Origin: Akkermansiaceae bacterium
GTDB taxonomy: Bacteria > Verrucomicrobiota > Verrucomicrobiia > Verrucomicrobiales > Akkermansiaceae
Length of the DNA: 14,381 nucleotides
Direction of reading: 5' to 3'
Assembly: GCA_023301335.1 (NCBI GenBank)
Contig: JALZVA010000155.1
Location: 1-14,381, forward strand
Shown: piece after piece, positions 1 to 6,856 of the stretch
Position numbering within the stretch: position 1 is the first letter of the stretch
Layout: the number at the start of each line of letters is the position of its first letter
Notes under the pieces: model-generated
What the model was told of the DNA's origin: nothing
What the model saw: only the letters and a program-made list of their open reading frames with translations
Databases searched by the model: none
Position numbers and translations under genes: made by a program

Positions 1-314
1 CGTCCTGAGGTGTAAGGGGTTACAAAGTAATAAGTCCCCAACAGAAGGTTAGAATTTTCTGCAGCACGGAGAAAAGAGGCACATTTTGCATCTGGTTTTA
101 ATCCTTTGCCACAGCGGGCAATCAATCCAAGAGAGCCATTCTTCTTTAGTGCTTCGACATTGAACTCGTTAAATCGGCTTCCGTTTCTCTGAATTTCTTT
201 AGGATCGTATCCTGACACATTAATGATCTGAGGGGCTTTCTCGTAGCTAACCTCACCATATTGAGCACAGCTGAATAGGAGAAGGAATGGGCTAAGAAGA
301 AATAAAATGCGCAT
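1..314 (-). CDS. GH25 (lysozyme)-like lipoprotein, 3' end outside the window
   Basis: Reading from the ATG at 314-312 on the minus strand gives about 104 residues before the window edge. The N-terminus is a lipoprotein signal: a hydrophobic stretch at residues 3-15 and a lipobox-like LFSC at 13-16, so Cys16 would be lipidated. The rest has the spacing of the first half of a glycoside hydrolase family 25 domain: INVSGYDP (like the family's opening D-x-S strand), then GLIARCGKG, an A-rich helix, and LLGTYYFVTP, matching the family's G-x-Y-x-F segment. GH25 enzymes cut peptidoglycan glycan chains, which would suit an envelope lipoprotein. The catalytic Asp/Glu residues expected later cannot be judged because the gene is cut. 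It starts 16 bases after hom and is probably cotranscribed with it. The family call is by pattern only. Confidence 0.6.
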   Translation of the reverse strand, partial: MRILFLLSPFLLLFSCAQYGEVSYEKAPQIINVSGYDPKEIQRNGSRFNEFNVEALKKNGSLGLIARCGKGLKPDAKCASFLRAAENSNLLLGTYYFVTPYTSG

Positions 315-330
315 CTGAAAAATGGATAGG

Positions 331-1638
331 CTAATTGAAACTTTCAATACGGAATACCGCTGGGCGTTCGTTGACGCAATCAAGAGCTTCTACTTTTTGT
401 AAGGTCTGGCGCAGTAAGCCAAACTTACAAGTGTGGAGGAGGAATACCATGTCCACAAAGCTTGCGTCAGGGTTGTCAGGATTGATAGGAGAATGCATCC
501 CTGAGATGCCAAGGCCTTCAGCGGCAAGGGAGGAGGCGATTTCTGCGACTACTCCAGGCCTGTCTTCGACATTGAAGCGGACGTAGTAAGGAGTCTCAGT
601 TTCATCGATATCCACTAGATTGGATGTTTCGCAGTAAGGCTGGAAGCCTCTGTTATTATCCGTAGCTAGAGCTCTACCAACTTCAATGATGTCTGCTATA
701 ACAGCACTCCCAGTGGGGAGCTGTCCTGCACCTCTTCCGTAGAAAAGAGCATCACCAACGGCATCGCCTTTGAGGGCGATAGCATTAAAGACTCCATTCA
801 CATTGGAGAGAATATGAGATTTCGGAATAAAGGAAGGCTGAGCCCTTAGTTCTACAGTGCCATCATCATTGGTACGCATGACGCAAAGCTGCTTGATTAC
901 ATAACCAAGCTCATTGGCGAACTGAATATCAATACTTCTAACGCGCTCAATACCTCGGACGTAAACAGTTTCTGAATCGATTAAAAATCCATGAGCAAGG
1001 GAGGTGAGTAGAATGGCTTTATGCGCAGCATCCCAGCCGTTGACGTCAAGTGTAGGGTCGGCTTCAGCATAGCCTAGATCTTTTGCTTCTTGTAAGGCAT
1101 CTTGGTAGTTCAAACCTGCTAAAGTCATTCGCTCAAGGATGTAGTTGGAGGTGCCGTTGATGATTCCCACCATCGATTCGATCTTGTTACCAACTAAGCT
1201 ATCCTTCACAGATTGGATGATAGGAATTCCGCCTGCGACAGCTGCTTCAAAGTGGATGGCGCTATTGTGCTTCTTTGCAAGCGGGAAGAGTTCGTTCCCA
1301 CGTTCTGCTAAGAGAGCTTTATTTCCTGTGACCACGTGTTTTCCCGCTTTAAGAGCTGCGGCAATCAGGTCAAATGCAGCAGTGGTGCCGCCAATGAGTT
1401 CGACGATCATGTCGACATTCTCATCCTCTACCATAGATAAGAGATCTGTGGTGCAGAGTGATTCTGGAGCTCCCGCAGCAGTGGCCTTTTGGAGGTCTCT
1501 GATTGCAATTTTTGTAATGGCACAGCGGAATGTATTTCCTGTGCGGTCTTCAATAAGTCCGCCATTATCACGGAGGATATTCCATACACCTGAACCTACA
1601 GTTCCAAATCCAGCTAAGCCAATACCAATGGTTTTCAT
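331..1638 (-). CDS. hom: Homoserine dehydrogenase with C-terminal ACT domain
   Basis: Reduces L-aspartate-4-semialdehyde to L-homoserine with NAD(P)H, in the cytosolic branch to threonine and methionine. The 435-residue length is the usual one for the monofunctional ACT-containing form. Domains in order: Rossmann fold with GFGTVGSG at 10-17; the TGNKALLAERG segment, whose Lys107 aligns with the known catalytic-site lysine; the dimer/catalytic region with FEAAVAGGIP (130-139) and INGTSNYIL (160-168); and the active-site signature at 190-207, where Glu192, Asp203 and Lys207 match yeast Glu208, Asp219 and Lys223. An ACT domain (about 351-420, starting YYVRFNVEDRPGVVAEIA) probably senses threonine. 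The ATG at 1638 has no Shine-Dalgarno sequence. The gene lies 56 bases after the pseudo-peptidase gene in a minus-strand run. All key residues are present, so I expect an active enzyme. Confidence 0.97.
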   Translation of the reverse strand: MKTIGIGLAGFGTVGSGVWNILRDNGGLIEDRTGNTFRCAITKIAIRDLQKATAAGAPESLCTTDLLSMVEDENVDMIVELIGGTTAAFDLIAAALKAGKHVVTGNKALLAERGNELFPLAKKHNSAIHFEAAVAGGIPIIQSVKDSLVGNKIESMVGIINGTSNYILERMTLAGLNYQDALQEAKDLGYAEADPTLDVNGWDAAHKAILLTSLAHGFLIDSETVYVRGIERVRSIDIQFANELGYVIKQLCVMRTNDDGTVELRAQPSFIPKSHILSNVNGVFNAIALKGDAVGDALFYGRGAGQLPTGSAVIADIIEVGRALATDNNRGFQPYCETSNLVDIDETETPYYVRFNVEDRPGVVAEIASSLAAEGLGISGMHSPINPDNPDASFVDMVFLLHTCKFGLLRQTLQKVEALDCVNERPAVFRIESFN

Positions 1639-1694
1639 ATATGTTAATTTTTATGCCAGCTTCAATATACTTGTAAGGTATTTCTCTGTCATGG

Positions 1695-2921
1695 TTAAAG
1701 TAAGGGTTTACGTGAGAGTAGTTTGACGACTCCGTCTTGTTCGGTCACCTCTAGTGAGGCATCAAGGTCTCTTAAATGAGCCGAAAAATCGAGGCTAGCT
1801 TGTTTCGATGAAAAGGTAATATTCCATCGGACGACAAGCTGGCCTTGTTCATCTTGATGGAATTGGAGTTCATCTGAAACCCAGCTTTTTACGAGTTCTA
1901 AGGGGTTTGAAATAGTCTCGCCATTTGATGCGTGAAGGTAAACAGCCATCGCTCCTAAGGTCGTATGGAGAATAAGTTCGCCGTTTTCTTGAAGTTTAGG
2001 AGCAGGGATATTCTTCCCTGCTATCACTGACAAGGAAGTTGTTGCTTTAGCAAGCGCATAAGCGATTTGCTCAGCTCTGGTTTCCCCATCTTGAGACTCT
2101 ACGAATGATCTGCCCCAGAGAGCATGAGATTTAATAGTTTCTCTTACGTAGAGAGGGAGTTCTTGGAAATCTAGTAGAGCATTTCGTATCGCTTCCTGGG
2201 AAACGGGGGACTTAATCTCAGCACCATTGAGTTGAAAGCGTTGCTGTAATTTGGTGAGATGAAGTTGTTGGATAATTTTTGAGTTTCCGTGCACGACCAT
2301 GCGCCTAGCGATCCAAGCATCATCACTGAGCTTAGACTCTATAGGAAACTGTTGTTCAAGGAGAGCTACTGCGAGAGCTTGGGTAAGAGAGGTTTGATCG
2401 AAGATGTTTTTATCATCGAAATCGAAGGCGGTGAGGATGATCCCACGGTCATAATCATACAGAGCACGGCGTATTCCTGGACCAGTTTCAGCGAGAGCTA
2501 GTTGGATAGTGAGGTTTCCCTCGGGGATTAGACCCACTACTGAGAGGGCATATTGACGATCGATCATTCCAGCTTCGGAAAAATGGGATGTCCATGCTGA
2601 GCTGGCAGATTTTAGGAACTCGTCTTCCATGCCACGAATGACAGTGGGGGTAGTTTGAAAAGAAAAGCCGCAAGCCTCTTCTACAAAATGGATCCATTCT
2701 CTCGGGAGGATGAAGTCACTATTGGATTCTGCAAGCTCCCTTAGTGTGATGCTTTCTTGTCTAAGTTGGGTTATTTCTTCTTGCAGCGATTGGATTTTAT
2801 TAATCATCGCGACATCGATTCCAGCCTTGATAGAGGAACCTTGTTGTGCGTGTCCGTAAAGAAATGCTCCTGTGATAGAGGCTCCTGTAATGAGGAGGCA
2901 GAGGAGAGTGTTAGGAGACAT
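1695..2921 (-). CDS. Membrane-anchored, apparently inactive metallopeptidase-like protein
   Basis: A 408-residue protein with an N-terminal TM anchor (about 5-23), a short coiled coil (about 40-66) and a large domain that is probably extracytoplasmic. I recognise no named family, but the layout matches a zinc-peptidase group whose members read roughly HELTHALQDQxF, then an EGDAT-type motif, then an LP..PY..G..FV segment. Here the first motif aligns with QALAVALLEQQFP at 181-193, so His-Glu-x-x-His has become Gln-Ala-x-x-Val. The EGDA-like motif is HGNSK at 211-215, and the later segment is LPLYVRETIKSHALWGRSFV. All three zinc ligands are therefore missing, which suggests a structural or binding role rather than proteolysis. 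The ATG start is 21 bases after the upstream secreted-protein gene, so cotranscription is likely. The fold call is inference. Confidence 0.8.
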   Translation of the reverse strand: MSPNTLLCLLITGASITGAFLYGHAQQGSSIKAGIDVAMINKIQSLQEEITQLRQESITLRELAESNSDFILPREWIHFVEEACGFSFQTTPTVIRGMEDEFLKSASSAWTSHFSEAGMIDRQYALSVVGLIPEGNLTIQLALAETGPGIRRALYDYDRGIILTAFDFDDKNIFDQTSLTQALAVALLEQQFPIESKLSDDAWIARRMVVHGNSKIIQQLHLTKLQQRFQLNGAEIKSPVSQEAIRNALLDFQELPLYVRETIKSHALWGRSFVESQDGETRAEQIAYALAKATTSLSVIAGKNIPAPKLQENGELILHTTLGAMAVYLHASNGETISNPLELVKSWVSDELQFHQDEQGQLVVRWNITFSSKQASLDFSAHLRDLDASLEVTEQDGVVKLLSRKPLL

Positions 2922-2942
2922 TTACCGAGGATGATTAAGAAT

Positions 2943-3524
2943 CTATTGATCGAGGGCTTTAAGTTCTTCTTCGGTTGGGAGAGTCGACTTAGTTGGGTCA
3001 AAGTTATGATTTTTTAGCCTGTCTTGGATGTGCTTTGACCAAGATTTGAGCTCTTCCACTTTCCCCTGTTTGGTAGTAGTGATAGCGTAAGGTTTACTAC
3101 GGTTACCGTGTGGATCGTATTTGTAATAGAGGCGTTGAAGCGGGATAACTTGCCCTTTTTCATTTACGCGTTCTGCTTTAGCATCATAGAGTTCCTCACA
3201 AATGAGGCGACCATTTGCCTTGTGATAACCATACCGGATTTTAAAGAGGATATTGCCAGCTCCATCGTAAATTTTGGCATTTCGTAAAATAGAGTTGTCG
3301 TCTTTAGTGTAGAGAGTTTTTGAAGAGATGACAGCAACCCCGTTTTCTCTTTCCATGCGTGTTAGGCGCTGGATAGTACGCTTATCCAGATGTTCTAATT
3401 CGGTGACAGAGCCATCTGCATTTCTCTTTACTTGAGCTACTTTTTTCTTGCTGAACTGTGCATGAGAGGCACCCGAAAAGATGAATAGCAAAGCTGAAGT
3501 GAGAAGCAGGAACGAGTTTTTCAT
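2943..3524 (-). CDS. Secreted protein of unknown function with RHS-like 'YDxxGN' motifs
   Basis: A 193-residue exported protein that I do not recognise. The ATG at 3524 is preferred over an in-frame TTG ten codons upstream because it starts directly with a classic signal peptide: MKN, a hydrophobic core rich in L/F, then a likely signal peptidase I site after SHA (residues 20-22). The mature part is basic and hydrophilic and contains short motifs such as AKIYDGAGN and YYKYDPHGN, which resemble the YD/RHS-type strand repeats that accept free text-like variation in many secreted proteins. There are too few copies to call it an RHS protein. It is the first gene of the minus-strand run, 21 bases before the pseudo-peptidase gene, so the two products may work together in the periplasm. 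Confidence 0.75.
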   Translation of the reverse strand: MKNSFLLLTSALLFIFSGASHAQFSKKKVAQVKRNADGSVTELEHLDKRTIQRLTRMERENGVAVISSKTLYTKDDNSILRNAKIYDGAGNILFKIRYGYHKANGRLICEELYDAKAERVNEKGQVIPLQRLYYKYDPHGNRSKPYAITTTKQGKVEELKSWSKHIQDRLKNHNFDPTKSTLPTEEELKALDQ

Positions 3525-3530
3525 GTGTTG

Positions 3531-3559
3531 AGGATAGGAAGCCTGAACTTTCAAATCAA
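3531..3559 (-). promoter_or_regulatory. Possible sigma-70-type promoter for the minus-strand run
   Basis: On the minus strand TTGATT (3559-3554) is followed, after exactly 17 bases, by TATCCT (3536-3531). Each hexamer matches four of six consensus bases. Transcription would start only a base or so before the ATG at 3524, giving a leaderless or nearly leaderless message. That would agree with the absence of a Shine-Dalgarno sequence here. The match is weak and the call tentative. Confidence 0.28.
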
Positions 3560-3594
3560 GGAGAGTCTTGTAAAAAACATGATATTGGACTTAG

Positions 3595-4347
3595 ATGCAG
3601 CCTAATCGGATGAATTCTTTAAGCAGATATTATATAGATCAAGAGTTTGTGGAGAAATCCAAGGTGACCTTGACCGGGGAAGAGGCGCATCATGCCGCAA
3701 GGGTAAGGAGAGTGGAAGTGGGGCAACACATTGAATTATTCAACGGGCGTGGCGGCTCGGCAATCGTGAAAGTAGAGGAAGTGACAAAGAACATGCTCAG
3801 CGGAAGTGTCGAATCATCCAGTGAACAGGGAAATGCGTCAATACAGGTGGAGTTGTGCCAAGCAATTCCTAAAGGAGGGAATATGGAATGGATTATTCAA
3901 AAAGCAGTAGAACTTGGCGTTTCTAGCATTCAACCACTAATTACAGAGCAAACTGTAGCGCGGGCAGAACAGCGTGATAAAAAACTCCAAAAATGGCAAA
4001 AAGTGGCCTTGGAGGCATGTAAACAATGTGGGCAAAATAAGTTGCCCGTGATTCACCCTGTCCGCCAATTTACGGATTGGTTAGGCGAGCGGGAAAAGCA
4101 AGGGGTCGAAATAGTGGCAGCTCTAGACCCGCAGAGTCAACCGATCCATGAAGTGATGAAGGGGAAGTTAGAAGGAGCGAGGAGTGTCCGTCTTTTAGTC
4201 GGCCCAGAAGGAGATTTTTCCAAGTCTGAATACACAGCAATGAAAGTTGAGCAAATGCATTTTGTGAGCCTTGGGAGGATTGTTCTAAAGGTGGAGACTG
4301 CCACAATATTTTGCCTTAGTGCGATAAAGTATGAATCAAATGAATAG
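3595..4347 (+). CDS. rsmE: 16S rRNA (uracil(1498)-N3)-methyltransferase
   Basis: Methylates N3 of U1498 in 16S rRNA, using S-adenosylmethionine, on assembled 30S subunits. The 250-residue length is normal for RsmE. An N-terminal PUA-like RNA-binding part (about 10-72, with GEEAHHAARVRR at 28-39) is followed by a SPOUT-type knotted methyltransferase domain. The latter shows KAVELGVSSIQPL (103-115), EACKQCGQNKLPVI (140-153), the SAM-loop motif LVGPEGDFS (201-209) and the knot motif LGRIVLKVETA (226-236). Family members usually have GPEGGFS and LGRRILRxETA, so Asp207 and Ile229 are mild departures. The first ATG is used, but Met6 is an equally good start because RYYIDQEF is where the family normally begins; neither has a Shine-Dalgarno sequence. 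It is transcribed divergently from the minus-strand run. Confidence 0.95.
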   Translation: MQPNRMNSLSRYYIDQEFVEKSKVTLTGEEAHHAARVRRVEVGQHIELFNGRGGSAIVKVEEVTKNMLSGSVESSSEQGNASIQVELCQAIPKGGNMEWIIQKAVELGVSSIQPLITEQTVARAEQRDKKLQKWQKVALEACKQCGQNKLPVIHPVRQFTDWLGEREKQGVEIVAALDPQSQPIHEVMKGKLEGARSVRLLVGPEGDFSKSEYTAMKVEQMHFVSLGRIVLKVETATIFCLSAIKYESNE

Positions 4348-4375
4348 GCGTTTGATGAAGCTGTAAAAATCCTTA

Positions 4376-4395
4376 TTGTGAGGCTTGCCTCATAA
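4376..4395 (+). other. Hairpin just upstream of the zinc-ribbon gene
   Basis: Eight stacked pairs including one G-U (TTGTGAGG with CCTCATAA) enclose a CTTG tetraloop, itself a known stable loop sequence. It is not followed by a T-run, so it is unlikely to be an intrinsic terminator. It ends six bases before the ATG at 4402, where a ribosome would bind, so it could affect translation or mark an RNA-processing point. Confidence 0.45.
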
Positions 4396-4401
4396 AGAAA
4401 A

Positions 4402-5475
4402 ATGACTAAGCTGATGATATTGAAAAGCACAGATCAAAGCACTGAAACGCAGAATGCAGTAGTCTACGTCTGCTCTCTCTGTAGATTTACGTTTAAAGTC
4501 GAAAATCAGTGTGAGGGAGTCGTCTGCCCAGGCTGTAACTACCTCCTGAGAGTGGATGATCTAATTCCTGTATTAAAAACGTTGGGGGTTGATAAGAAAT
4601 CTTTGGTGGAGAAGCAGGAAGCTAGCTGGGATTTAGTTGAAGAGGTCGAAATAAAAAAACAAGGAGAGAGTAAGCTGCTTTTAATGGTCCTTGTCATGAG
4701 CCTAATTAGCTTTTGTGGATTTGCGTATTGGTTATTAACTAAGCAGGGCCCGTCTGATTCTGTGACGAAGCAAGAAGATGTGAGCTTCACGCAAAATCCT
4801 GAAGCTCCTAAACTTACTAAGCAGAGCAGTGAAGAACAACTTCTTGAGTCATCAATAAGCACACTCTCAGCACTTTTAGAAATATCTTCAAGTAAAGCTA
4901 TTTGGCCGCTAGTGGATGCCTCTACATATTCTAAAGAGGAATTTGACAAAGCGTTAGAAAAGAGTCCCCTTGATTTTAAGGAATATAGAGTCGTTGGAAA
5001 ACCTTCGATGTTAGAAGGGCTTGATGTCGTAGAGACGACAGTAGCCAATGGAGGTGAGCGCCTCCAGGTTTACACATACATGAAAGGCGGGAAGGCTGTT
5101 ATTGATTGGCCGAGCCTTGTCGGGTATAACAAAATTTCTGAAAAATTACTACAAGATGAAGTAGTAGAAACGATTGAATTGCGGGCGGTGATTTCGGAAG
5201 GTGATTACTTCGATTTTATTTTTAAAGACACAGATTGGATTTGTTTGAAAATAGTACAACCCAAAAAAGAATTTGAACTCCCTCTTTACGGATATCTTAA
5301 AAAGGACGACGTAGGATCTATAAAAATGCTTAAAGAAGTGTTAGCAGGCGCTTCAGGAAACGCACTGTTAAGTTTATCTAATTTACCGCAGCAAGCAGAG
5401 AAAAACAGGTTCATTGTTAATAAGCTGGTTGCCCCCAATTGGTTTTCAAATAAAAAAATTAAAAAAGATGAGTAA
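4402..5475 (+). CDS. Zinc-ribbon membrane protein of unknown function
   Basis: A 357-residue protein with three parts. The N-terminus is a zinc ribbon with Cys24-x2-Cys27 and Cys42-x2-Cys45 (VYVCSLC and VVCPGC). A linker and one TM helix follow (about 91-113, LLLMVLVMSLISFCGFAYWLL-like). The third part is a domain of about 220 residues, probably extracytoplasmic, with a mixed alpha/beta look and motifs such as VIDWPSLVGY and LPLYGYLKKDD. The ribbon would lie in the cytoplasm if the usual positive-inside rule holds (KKQGESK before the helix). I do not know the function; zinc-ribbon plus TM plus sensor-like domain suggests signalling or assembly at the membrane. The stop overlaps the next gene's start by eight bases, implying translational coupling. 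The ATG is preceded by AAAGAAAA rather than a Shine-Dalgarno sequence. Confidence 0.8.
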   Translation: MTKLMILKSTDQSTETQNAVVYVCSLCRFTFKVENQCEGVVCPGCNYLLRVDDLIPVLKTLGVDKKSLVEKQEASWDLVEEVEIKKQGESKLLLMVLVMSLISFCGFAYWLLTKQGPSDSVTKQEDVSFTQNPEAPKLTKQSSEEQLLESSISTLSALLEISSSKAIWPLVDASTYSKEEFDKALEKSPLDFKEYRVVGKPSMLEGLDVVETTVANGGERLQVYTYMKGGKAVIDWPSLVGYNKISEKLLQDEVVETIELRAVISEGDYFDFIFKDTDWICLKIVQPKKEFELPLYGYLKKDDVGSIKMLKEVLAGASGNALLSLSNLPQQAEKNRFIVNKLVAPNWFSNKKIKKDE

Positions 5476-6856
5476 AAGGATTAAAAAAACGACTTATGAA
5501 AAAACGTTAGAGATTAATCTTAATCCTAGTATATACGGAGCTTTTGCGGAGATCGGAGCAGGACAAGAAGTCGCAAACTGCTTTTTCCGATCATCTGCCA
5601 CTGCTGGAACTGTAGCGAAGACAATATCGGCATATGACATGACGATGAGTGACGCCATTTACGGGAAAGGGGACAGATACGTTTCGAGAAATAGACTTAA
5701 ATCAATGTTAGATCATGAATATGATATTCTCATTGAGCGCCTATCGGAGCAACGCGGTAAGGATACCACATTCTTTTCTTTCTGTAACACTGTAAGGGCT
5801 AGAGGCTATAAAGATAATGGCGAATGCCACGGATGGCTTGGGATTCGTTATCAGCTTAAACCAAATGCAGAGCCGAGTGATATTTTAATTCATGTCCGAT
5901 TGTTAGATAAGGAGAATCTTGATCAGATGGAAGCTCTTGGCGTGATTGGGACGAATTTGATCTACGCGGCCTATTATTACCGCGATCAATTAGAGGATTT
6001 TGTTGAGTCCCTAATAGATAATATTGGAGCGGGAAGAGTAGAAGTAGACATGTTGAAGTTCCTCGGAGCTGGATTTGATTACGTCGATAATAGGTTGTGT
6101 TCTCTACAATTAGTTGAAAGTGGGTTGACCGATACAGCAATGTTTTTACCTGATGGGGAAGTTGTGCAGCCAGCTGAGGCTCTGTATAAACGTCCTATTA
6201 TCTTGCTCAGAGGTTCTTTTGACCCTGTGACAAATTTACATTTAGATATGCTTTCTGAAACCAATAAGGTCTTTTCACCCCACTTGACGGAAGAGCAAAA
6301 ATCTAGAACCATTGAACTGTGTGAGATTTCGATGAATAATTTACTCCGTGGCCAAAAGGGGATGGACCATGCGGAATTTATTGATAGAGCAAATGTGCTC
6401 CAAGCACTTGGAAAAACAGTTCTGATTTCCCGCTGTGCAGAGTTTCATAGAGTAGGTGCAGCCCTGCGAAGATACACCAGTTGCCCCATTGCATTTAGTT
6501 TAAGTATTGGGCTTTTACATGAACTCTTTAAGGAAAAATGGGCAGAAAACCTCGAAGGAGGAATTCTTGAATCTTTCGGCAGACTTTTTAAAGGAAAGCT
6601 AGGGCTTTATGTTTATCCTTGGAAAAATAGAAAAACAGATGAACTCGTCACAGCGCACAACTTTAGAGTAGATGAACAATACGAGCATCTCTACTCCCAC
6701 TTTAAAGAGAATGCTTTAATCAATCACGTCGACTGCTCGAATGAGGAATTGCTTAATCTAACCAGCAGAGATATTAAGAAGATGGTAGATGCTGGAGAGA
6801 AAGGGTGGAAAGAGTGGGTGCCAGAGGTTGCTCACAGGACCGTAAAAGAAGCTTAA
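5468..6856 (+). CDS. Conserved 462-residue cytosolic protein with a CoaD-like GSFDPVT motif
   Basis: The ATG at 5468 (MSKRIKK) is chosen; an earlier in-frame TTG lies inside the upstream gene. I recognise the family by its N-terminus, NLNPSIYGAFAEIGAGQEVANCFF, then GTVAKTISAYDMTMSDAIYG and RYVSRNRLKSMLDHEYD. From memory, database entries for it carry automatic names such as TonB-dependent receptor or nicotinate-nucleotide adenylyltransferase. A receptor is ruled out: there is no signal peptide, plug or beta-barrel pattern. The second name probably comes from LRGSFDPVTNLHLDML (247-262), strikingly like the nucleotide-binding loop of phosphopantetheine adenylyltransferase, with Leu257 in place of Gly in TxGH. 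I do not see the later ISSTxxR motif of that superfamily. Other conserved stretches are VEVDMLKFLGAGFDYVDNRLCSLQLV and NLEGGILESFGRLF. Overlaps of 8 bases upstream and 1 base downstream tie it to its neighbours. Function unknown. Confidence 0.85.
   Translation: MSKRIKKTTYEKTLEINLNPSIYGAFAEIGAGQEVANCFFRSSATAGTVAKTISAYDMTMSDAIYGKGDRYVSRNRLKSMLDHEYDILIERLSEQRGKDTTFFSFCNTVRARGYKDNGECHGWLGIRYQLKPNAEPSDILIHVRLLDKENLDQMEALGVIGTNLIYAAYYYRDQLEDFVESLIDNIGAGRVEVDMLKFLGAGFDYVDNRLCSLQLVESGLTDTAMFLPDGEVVQPAEALYKRPIILLRGSFDPVTNLHLDMLSETNKVFSPHLTEEQKSRTIELCEISMNNLLRGQKGMDHAEFIDRANVLQALGKTVLISRCAEFHRVGAALRRYTSCPIAFSLSIGLLHELFKEKWAENLEGGILESFGRLFKGKLGLYVYPWKNRKTDELVTAHNFRVDEQYEHLYSHFKENALINHVDCSNEELLNLTSRDIKKMVDAGEKGWKEWVPEVAHRTVKEA

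Noticed and set aside
1145..1726. Long plus-strand open frame opposite hom
   Set aside because: It is antisense to a complete, clearly recognisable homoserine dehydrogenase and has serine/proline-rich composition typical of a shadow frame.
4539..5048. Minus-strand open frame of 169 codons within the zinc-ribbon gene
   Set aside because: Serine-rich shadow of a well-supported gene; no motif or start signal.
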